From Mesobacterium pallidum (lineage in GTDB: Bacteria > Pseudomonadota > Alphaproteobacteria > Rhodobacterales > Rhodobacteraceae): a stretch of 64,000 nt of DNA. Numbering within the stretch: position 1 is the stretch's first letter; each line of letters starts with the position of its first letter. Of this stretch, positions 15,001-24,000 are shown piece by piece. The notes under the pieces are model-generated. The model was given only the letters and a program-made list of their open reading frames with translations, searched no databases and was not told where the DNA came from. The position numbers and the translations under genes were made by a program. Location of the stretch: the NCBI RefSeq assembly GCF_019966535.1, contig NZ_JAIMID010000015.1, forward strand, positions 85,799-149,798, given 5' to 3'.

Positions 15001-18000
15001 CTGTCGCCTCGACGGCGCCCTGGTTTATGATCTCGAAACTCGCGCTGACCGACCCGCCCGCACTGACCGAGGGCGCGACGATGATCGTGCCGACCTTTAG
15101 GTTCGGCCGCGGGTTCAGCGCGACCTCGAGCGCGGTGTCGTCCACCAGCGTGTTGTTCTCGGCCGCGGCCCCGTGTTCGTAGATGCCACGGTTGGTGTTG
15201 GTCACGACGGTGACGCGGTAGAGCCCTTCGATCTGCGCGGGCAGGCGCACCCGCTCGGTGCGCTGGTAGGTCTGGCCGATGGCAAGGCTGCGGGAGTTGG
15301 TGAAGGTGCCCAAGGTGATCGACGGCTTGCTCGGGTCGTCGGGGACCAGCAGAACGCGGTCGGTCCAGCTGCCCGACAGCGGCGCCTGGCCCTGGTTGAC
15401 CACGCGCCAGGCGATGTCGATCTCGTCGCCCTCGGTCGCGTCGGTCTCGGTCGCGATCTCCTGCACCTTGAGGTCGGCGCTGGGCGCCAGCGCGACCTGC
15501 ACGGTCAGCGGATCGGCCCGGTTGTTGCCGCCCAGCACGAACTCGTAGGGTCCGCGATAGGGCGCCGTGGTGACCGAGACGTAATAGGGCCCCTCGAGCC
15601 CCTCGGGCACGTCGATCTCGGCCGTGCGGCGGTAGGTGTCGCCGACCTGCATGACGCCGAGATGGGTGAAACTGGCCGTGGCCACCTGCCCGGTGCCATC
15701 GGGATTGGCCGACAGCGCCACCAGGTCGATCCAGCTGGAGGTGTTCGTGGCGCCGATGCCGAAATTCTCGACCTCCCATTCCAGTGTCAGCGTGGTGCCC
15801 GAGGTGGTGCCGGCATCGGCCCGGATCATCCGGGCGCGCAGGTCGGCATAGGGCGCGCGGGTCACGTCCACGTCATGCGGGACGAGCGCGCGGTTGTTGG
15901 CGGTCGCGCCATCCTCGAACACCAAGCCCGCCGCGTCGGTCACCACGTAGATCTGCAGGCGCTGCGAGAAGGCGGGCGGCAGGGTGATCGCCTCGGACCG
16001 GACATAGGCGGCGCCCGGGGCGAGCCTGCCGATGCGCGCATAGCTGCCCAGCAGGACGTCGTCTCCGTCCCCGAGGATGCTGTCGGTCGAGGCCCAGACC
16101 TCGTCCGTCCAGCCGGTTTCCGATCCGCGCGCGTCCGAGATGTTGGTGACCGTCCAGCCCACGGTGATCGTGGCCGGGTCGGCGACCGTCAGCGGCGGGG
16201 CGGTCACGTTGCCGACGCGCAGGTCGGCATGGTCGGCCAGCGTGACCTGAAGGGCCTGGGACAGGGTGTTGTCGCCCTCGTTCGACTGCTCTTCGACCAC
16301 GTCGGTCGCGTCGGTGAGCACGATCAGCTGCCAGCCATCGCGGATCTCGATCGGCAGCGAAAGGTCGGCGGTCTGGGTGTCGACCGCGCCCGCGTCCAGC
16401 GCGTCCCGCGCGGCGCTTTCATGGATCAGGATGTCGCCGCCGCCGACCACGCCGTCCTGCGACAGGTAGATGCGGTCGATCCGCCCCGCGCCCGCCGTGC
16501 CCGCGCCGTCGTTGCGCACCTGCCAGGTGACGGCGATGACCTCGCCCGATGTCGCCGTGCCCGGCGCCTGGATGTTGGCGACCTTGAGATTGGGCGTGGC
16601 GAGGCCGAAGGTCACTTCGGACACGTCGCTGTTGTTGTCCTCGCGCCCGATCTCGTAGACGCGGTTGTTGTAATCGGTCACGACCAGGAACTGCCAGGCC
16701 CCGTCCGCGAGGTTTGGCAGCGTCACGTCAAAGCTGACGTCGCGCCAGGCGCCGGGGTCCAGCGGGGCGGCATGGGTGTAATCGCCCAGGTAGCGCGCGC
16801 CGGATGTGGTGCCGGTCTGCGTCAGGTACACCCGGTCGGTCCAGGGCGCGCGGGCGGTGCCTTCGCCAAGGTTGTCGATGCGCCAGGTCAGCCTGGCCAC
16901 CGCGCCGGGCGATCCGTTCTCGGGGCCCGCTACGTCACTGACCTTGAGATCCGGCGCGGGCGAGGACGAGATGCGCAGCGGCTCGAGCGCGACGCCGGCG
17001 TTGTTGTCTTCGTTGACGCCTTCGCCCTGTGTGTCGTCTGCATCCGTGACGACGATCAGCCGCCAGGCGTCGGTCAGCCCGCCGGGGATCGTGATCTCGG
17101 CGCTTTGCACGTAGTCCTGGCCGGGGGCGAGCGGGCCGTCCGGCGCCGCCACCTCGGCCAGCAGGATGTCGCCGCCGTCCAACACCGCGTCCTGCGACAG
17201 GTACACCCGGTCGACCCAGTCGCGCGCGGCGGTCAGCTGGCCGATGTTCTCGACCCGCCAGGTGACGGACCGGGTGTCGCCCCAGCTGCCCTCGGTCGGG
17301 CCCAGCACGCTGGCGACCCAGAGGTCGGGTGCGCTTCCGGCCGCGATGGTCAGCGGCACCGGGTCGGTGATGTTGTCGGCCTCGCCATCGCCCTCGGTCA
17401 CCACGTCGTTGGCATCGACCACCACGGCGAGGGTCCAGTCGCCCACCGCGTCGCCCGGCAGCGTGACCGCAAGGCTCAGGGTCTCGGAGGCGCCCGCCGC
17501 CAGCCCGCCCCGGCCGATGCCGCCAAGAGAGATGTCGTCCTCGTTGCCGATCACCGCGTCGCGGCTGAGCACGACGCGGTCAAGCCGCTGCCCGGCCGCC
17601 ACCGGTCCGGCATTGGTCACCTGCCAGGCCACGGTGACCTGACCGCCCGCCACCAGCGGACCGGTGACGGTCGGCGTGGTCGGGCGCAGGTCGGGATAGG
17701 TCCGCTCGGTCGAGACAAAGTCGATCTGGGCGGTGTTGTTGTTTTCGGCGTCGCGCGCCTCGTTGTCCTCGACGATGCGGGTGGCGCCAGTGTAATCGAG
17801 CGAGACGTTGAAGCGCAGGCTGCCCGCGCCGTTCGCCCCGTCGGGCAGGGTCAGCACCAGGCTGCGCGCCCGGCTTTGCCCGGCGGCCAGGACGGTGCCG
17901 CCCTCGGGCTCGAAGTCGATATACTGGTCGTAGACCCATTGCCGCGTGGTGTAATTGTAGACCCAGAGCCGGTCGGTGAACCCGGTCAGCACGCCGGCGG

Positions 18001-21000
18001 TGCCGGTGTTGACCACGTCCCAGGTCAGGGTGATCGTGTCGCCCGCCTGCGGCGCGGCCGGCTGGATGACAAGGTTCTGCACCACCAGATCGGGGACCGA
18101 CAGCACCGCGATTTCGGCGATGTTGTTGGTCTCGCCCGTGCCGTCGTCGTTGTCCTCGGCCACCACGTTGTCGAGGTCGGTCACCACGTCGAACAGCATC
18201 CGGCCGGTGCCGTCCGTGCCTTCGGGCCAGGTGATCGTGACGCTGCGGGCGACGCTGGCGCCGGGCGGCAGGGCGCTGTCTCGGGCCGGATCGAAGGGCA
18301 GGCCCTCGAGCACGACGACAGGGTCCAGCCAGAGCGAGTCGTTGCGCACCCGCAGCTGTTCGGCAAAGGGCGCGGTGACCGCCACGCCGCCGGCGTTGCG
18401 GGTGGTCCAGCTGACCGTCACCCGGTCGCCCGGGGCGTAGTTGCCCGCCGGTTCGACGCGCAGATCCTCGATCACCAGGTCGGGCAGCGAGTCGCTGAGC
18501 GCGGTGAAACCCACCGTCGCGCCGTTGTTCTGTTCGCGCGCGAGCCCGCCGCTGGCCTCGTCCACCTGGCCCGCGATGTCGAGCTCGAGCTCGGCCACCA
18601 GCGCGCCGGCGCCCAGCGCGCCGCCGGGCAGGGTGATCGTGACCGAGCGGTTGACGCTGCCGCCCGCCGCCAGCACGGCCGTGCCGTCGCCGGTCAGGCG
18701 CATGCCGACGATTTCGCCCGTGTCGACGCGGCGCAGGATCACCCGGTCGCGGCCCGGCACCGTGGCTGCGTCGCCCGCGTTGGTGACCGTCCAGCTGACG
18801 GCGACCGGGGCGCCCGCCGTGATCGCCCCGGCCGCCCCGACCGACAGGCCCGAGGGCACGAGGTCGGGCGCACCGCGCGGGGCCGAGGTGACGGTGGCCG
18901 GCCCGGGCTGCGGCACCTCGAGCAGGGAAAACCGCATCTCTTGCGGGACGATCTGGCCGGTCTCGCCCTCGAGCAGCAGCGTGTAGGTGCCGGTCTTGGT
19001 CAGCGCGACGGGATCGGGCTGCAGGAAACTGCTGGCGCCGTCGATGAATTCGCCGTCCGGCCCAAGGATGCGCCAGGTGGTGGCGTAGGTGGCGCCTTCG
19101 GCGATGTGCAGCAGGATCTGCTGCCCTGCGGTGCCCTCGAACCGGAATCCGCGCGTCACCGACCCGGGATCAAGCCGAACCGGCACCGGCTCGCCCAGCG
19201 CGACCTGCTGAAGCGCGGCAAAGCTGAGCAGGCGGAACGGCATCTCGACCGCGAGGTCGTCGGCGCGCGACAGGCGCAGCGTGTAGCTGCCCGCGTGCAG
19301 GTAGGTCCGCGCGCTGTCGCCCACGTCGTCGTTGAACGTGTCGCCCGACATCCTGCGGCCGCTGGCATCGTAGATCGCCCATCGGGCGTTGCCGTCGTTC
19401 AGTTGGCCGTCGAAATAGACCTCTCCGTCCTCGGGCAGGGTAAAGCTGTAGTCGAGCCAGCCGCGCTTTTCGGGGATCGTGTCCTGCCGCCGTTCGCCGA
19501 AGGTCAGGGCATGCGTTTCGACCGCCGGCTCGATCAGGCGGAAATCGTAGGTCAGCGGACCGGAAAGGTTGATTTCGGGGATGGTGACCAGCGTCCAGCG
19601 GCCCGACATGCGCAGCCGCGTCCAGCTCAGATCGCTCATCCGCTGCCAGTCTTCCATGGCGCCATCGGGCGCAACCAGGCGGAAGTATCCGTCGGAATAG
19701 GCCGCGCTGGGGTTCTCGATGTCGAAGAACAGGTCCTGCCCGGCCACCCCGTCAAAGTGATAGACCCGCGCCGCGCGCGCGGCACCGATCGAGACGTCCA
19801 CGTCCGCGCCGATCTCGATCCCCGCGCCCGCCCCGAGGTCGTGCAGCGTGACCGGGAAATCCGGGTGGCCGGTGCCGCTGTAGAGCGTCAGCGTGTAATC
19901 GCCCGGCGGCAGGGAAAAGAACGTCTCGGTGTTGTTGTCGCTGCGGTGGTAGCCGGCCCATTCGACGCCGTCCGCGTCGATCACCGACCAGCCCACGTTG
20001 CGGGTCCAGATCGACTGGGTGTCGAGCAGCAGCCGCCGGTCGCTGTCCAGCGAGAACGAAAAGCGGTCCGCGGAATTCTCGTCGGGCAGGTGGACCGTTT
20101 CGGCCGTGCCAAGGGCGATCGGCGTGGATTCGTTCCCGCGCAGGGTGACCGTGATCTCGTTTGGCGCGACCTCGCCCGGCTCGCCGTCGATGATCAGCGT
20201 GTAGACCCCGTCGGTCGGCGCGCCGAAATCGACGAAATGGGTGTAGTGCGAATAGCTGATCCGCTGGCCTTCGGGGCCAAGGATCATGAAGCGGGGCCGG
20301 TCCGCGACGCCGTCGGATTCGCCGATCTCGAAGGCCAGCCGTTCGCCTGCGCTGGCGGTGAAGGTCACCGCATGGGCGCGGGTTGCCGGGTCGAACAGGA
20401 GCACCTGCGGCGTGCCCCGGTCCAGCCGTGGTCCGGCATCAAGGTCCAGCAGTTGCAGGTTGTAGGGCGCGGCGGCGTCAAAGCTGCCGATGTCCAGCCG
20501 GTAGGTCCCCGGCGGCAGGTCGAGCTGCCAGCTGTCATAGACGATGTCGTCGCGCGGGATATCGGTGTCGAGCAGCGTGTTCAGCGCCCGCCCCCCGGCC
20601 ATCCGGCCCCAGGGGTCGTGAAGCTCCATCCAGGTGCGGTTGCTGTTGGTCTGCCCGTCGAACATGATCCGCGTCCGCTCGGTCAGCGTGATGACGTAGC
20701 TGTCGGGCACCCCCGAGTCACCGAGGTTGCCCGAGGCGGTTTCGCCCAGCGCAAGCGGCGTGCCGGTCAGCGTCGCGCCCGCGCGCCGCTCGGCCTCGCG
20801 CATGGCAAAGGCGAAGGTGGCGGTTTCGTCGGTCAGGGTGGCCCAGCCGCTGACGACCATGACATAGGTCCCGGTGCGGCGCAGCAGCAGGCCGGACGTG
20901 TCGCGCAGGTAGGACGACCGATGCACCGCGTTGCCGTCCGGGTCGTAGAGCGAAAAGGCGATGTTGCCGTTGTCGTAGGACAGCACGTCGAGATCGAGCA

Positions 21001-24000
21001 CCTGCCCCGCGACCCCGTCCCATTTGAACAGCGCATCGGCACTGGCCGGCCGCAGCGTGGTCAGCGGGGTCGACACGTTGTCCTCGAGCGTGACGGCATC
21101 GGATTCGGGCGTCAGCTTGAAGCTGTAATCGCCGGTGAAATTGCCGCTGCCGGTCACCACCAGCGCGTAATCGCCGGGGCCGAGGTCGAACCGGACATGC
21201 GGCGTGTCCGTGGCCTGGAACGAGATCGCGTCGCGGATCGCCACGCCGTCCTTTTCCAGCCGCCAGCTCAGCGCCGTGCTCGAGACCTGCGGGTCGAAGT
21301 AATGCACCTCGCCATCGGCCAGGGTGAAGGTGTGGCGCACGCTGCTGCCCGGCGTGTCGATCGTCCCGGTCGCGTTGACGCCCGGGGTCATCGGCTGGCT
21401 GGTCCGGGTCGCGAGGCTGGCGCGGTAGGTCATCTCCCACCCGGTGTCGACGGCGGTGCGCCCGTCGAAGGTGACGATGTAGCGCCCGCTCATCGCGGTG
21501 CGGATCGCCATGTCGGATTGCGTGCCTTGCGTGTCGAGCCGCGCGCCGGTCGGGTCGTAGATCGACCAATAGGCATCGCCGCTGCGCGACAGGGCATCGA
21601 GATACAGGTACGCGCCGGCCGCCAGGTCGACGTGGAAGACCTGGAGCTGCCGGTCGCCGGTGACGGCCTGGTCGGCCCCCATGGTCAGCGGCGCGCTGTC
21701 CGACATGTCGCGCAGGGCAAAGCGGTAGTTGGGCAGGTTGCCCGCGCTATAGGCCGAGATCCGCATCCGGTAGCTGCCCGGGGCAAGGTCGATCCGCGCA
21801 TCGGTACCGGTGTCGCTGTCAAGCCGCCGGCCCGAACCGGACAGCAGCGCCGTGTCGGTGTCGTCGTAGATCTGCCAATACATGTCGTCCGGCAGCTGCC
21901 CGTCGACATAAAGCGCGGTGGGATCGTCCAGCGTGAAGGTGAAATCGCGCACCTGGAAGGGCACGTCGATGGCGCCTTCGACCGTCTGGCCCAGGGTGAT
22001 CGCCTGCGTCGTCGGGCTGGCATCGCGCAGGGTCAGATCGAAGGTCATGGGCTGGCTCTGCCCGAAGGGCCCGTCGATCAGCAGCACATGGCGCCCGTCG
22101 CGCGTCGCGGTGAAGCGGCGGTCGGTGCCATAGCTGTCGTCGTCCAAGCGCACGTCGCCATCCGGGCCGATCACCGCCACCCGCGGGTTCGCGCTTGTGG
22201 TCTTGCCGGTGAACGCCGCGAAATCCAGCGTCACGACCTGGCCCGCGCGGGCCTCGAACGTATAGCCCAGCAGCCGCTCGCCGGGGTCCATGGTGCCCAG
22301 GATCTGCGTGCCGATGGCCGTCGCGGAAAAGCCGCGCCCGTCGCGGATCGCGATCTCGGCCGCGCCGGTGTCGTCGTTCAGGCCCCAGACGCGCAGCGTG
22401 TAGCGCCCCGCCGCCACCTCGTAATGCAGATCGTCCGGCGATCCGGTGAGGGCGCGCTGGGTCTCTGCGGTGCCGTCGGGGCGGAAGAGCTGCACCCGCA
22501 GGTTCTCGGCCCCGGCGAGGGACCGGACCAAGTCCACCGTGATCGAGGTGGCGGCATCGACGTCGAACACATGGTCCACCACCTGCCCGGGCGTGTCGAT
22601 CCGCATCTCGGTCGGCGTGTCCAGCGCCAGCGCCTGCGTCTCGACGGGGCTGCGGTGCAGCGTCCAGCTGGCGGCCGCGATCCGCGCGGAATCTTCGCGC
22701 GTGACCTCGAGCATGTAGGTGCCATCGGTCGCCACGTAGACCGCCTCGGAATAGGGCGCGCCCTCTTCGAGCGACTCGATAAGGTGGCCATCGGGCGCGT
22801 AGAGCCGGTAGGAGATCTGCCAATAGACGCCGGATGTCACGTCATAGGCTTCGGGGTCGAAAACGATCCGGTCGCCGGCCTGCAGGTCGACCGAATAGAC
22901 CCGGCGGGCGGCCGTGTCGTCCAGCACCGTGGTCACCTGGGTGCCGGGGGTGATCACCTCGGCCGCGCGCTGGCGGTCGACCAGCTCGAACGCGTAGTCC
23001 CCGGCGGCCTCGGTCGCGGCCGCCACCGACAGGGTGTATTGCCCGGGCCGCAGCCAGGCCAGGTGCCGCGTCTCGCCGTAGAAGACGCCGGGCCCGGCCT
23101 TCAGGACCCCGCCTTCCGGCCCTTCGAGCGTGTAGACCACGTTCTCGTTGCGCGTGAAGGGGGCCAGCCAGGCCTCGGTCTCGGCAGTCACGACGAAGGT
23201 GTAGCGGTGGATCTCTCCGGCGCTGGTCATCGTGCCGGTCAGCCGGTCGCCGAAATCCGCCGCGGCGGTGCTGCGCGTCGCGGGCGTGCCGGCATAGGCG
23301 CCGTCCTGCGCCAGGGTAAAGCCGTAGCTGCCAGTGTTGTATCCAGCGCGCATCACCAGCCGGTAGGTGCCCGCCTCGAGGTCGAAGACCTGCGGCGCCT
23401 CGGCCGTCGGCAGGATCTGGGCCGATCCGACAAGGCCGTCGTCGCTGCGCAGCTCCCACGCGGGCACCCCGTAGGTTTGCGTGCCGCTCAGCGACACCCG
23501 CGTGTTCGCCGCCAGGGTCAGCGTATGGACATGCCATTCGCCGTGTCTGTCGAAACTGGCCGAAACCTCGGTCCCGAGGGTCACCGCACCCTTCTGCTCG
23601 GTCCCGGCGCGGGTGGCGGTGAAGGTGACGGACTGCGCCTCGACGTTGCTGATCCGCCCCTCGACCTGCAGCGTGTACTGGCCGGTCTGCTTCAACGTGA
23701 ACCCGGTATCGACCCACCAGTTGTAGGCGTCGAAGGCAATCTCTCCATCCGGGGCGAGCAGCAGGAAGCGCCCGCCGAAATTGCTCGAATTCTCGCCCAC
23801 ATCCAGATAGATCCGCTCGCCCGTCACCCCGTCAAAGCGGAACTGCGCGCTTTCCTGTCCGGTCGGCAGGGTCACGGTCGTCGGGCTGCCGAAGGCCAGC
23901 GCATCGGCATCCGCCAGGTCCTTCAGCTCGAAGGCATAGGCGCCGGTCTGGTACGCGCTGCCCGAGATTGACAGCGTGTAGACCCCGCGCGCCAGGTCGA

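Noticed and set aside
491..23971. Very long plus-strand open frames (for example 491-6058, 8081-14686, 15173-23971)
   Set aside because: They lie antisense to the giant gene. Their translations are monotonous Arg/Gly/His/Ala-rich without domains, as expected when high third-position GC removes stops from the opposite strand.
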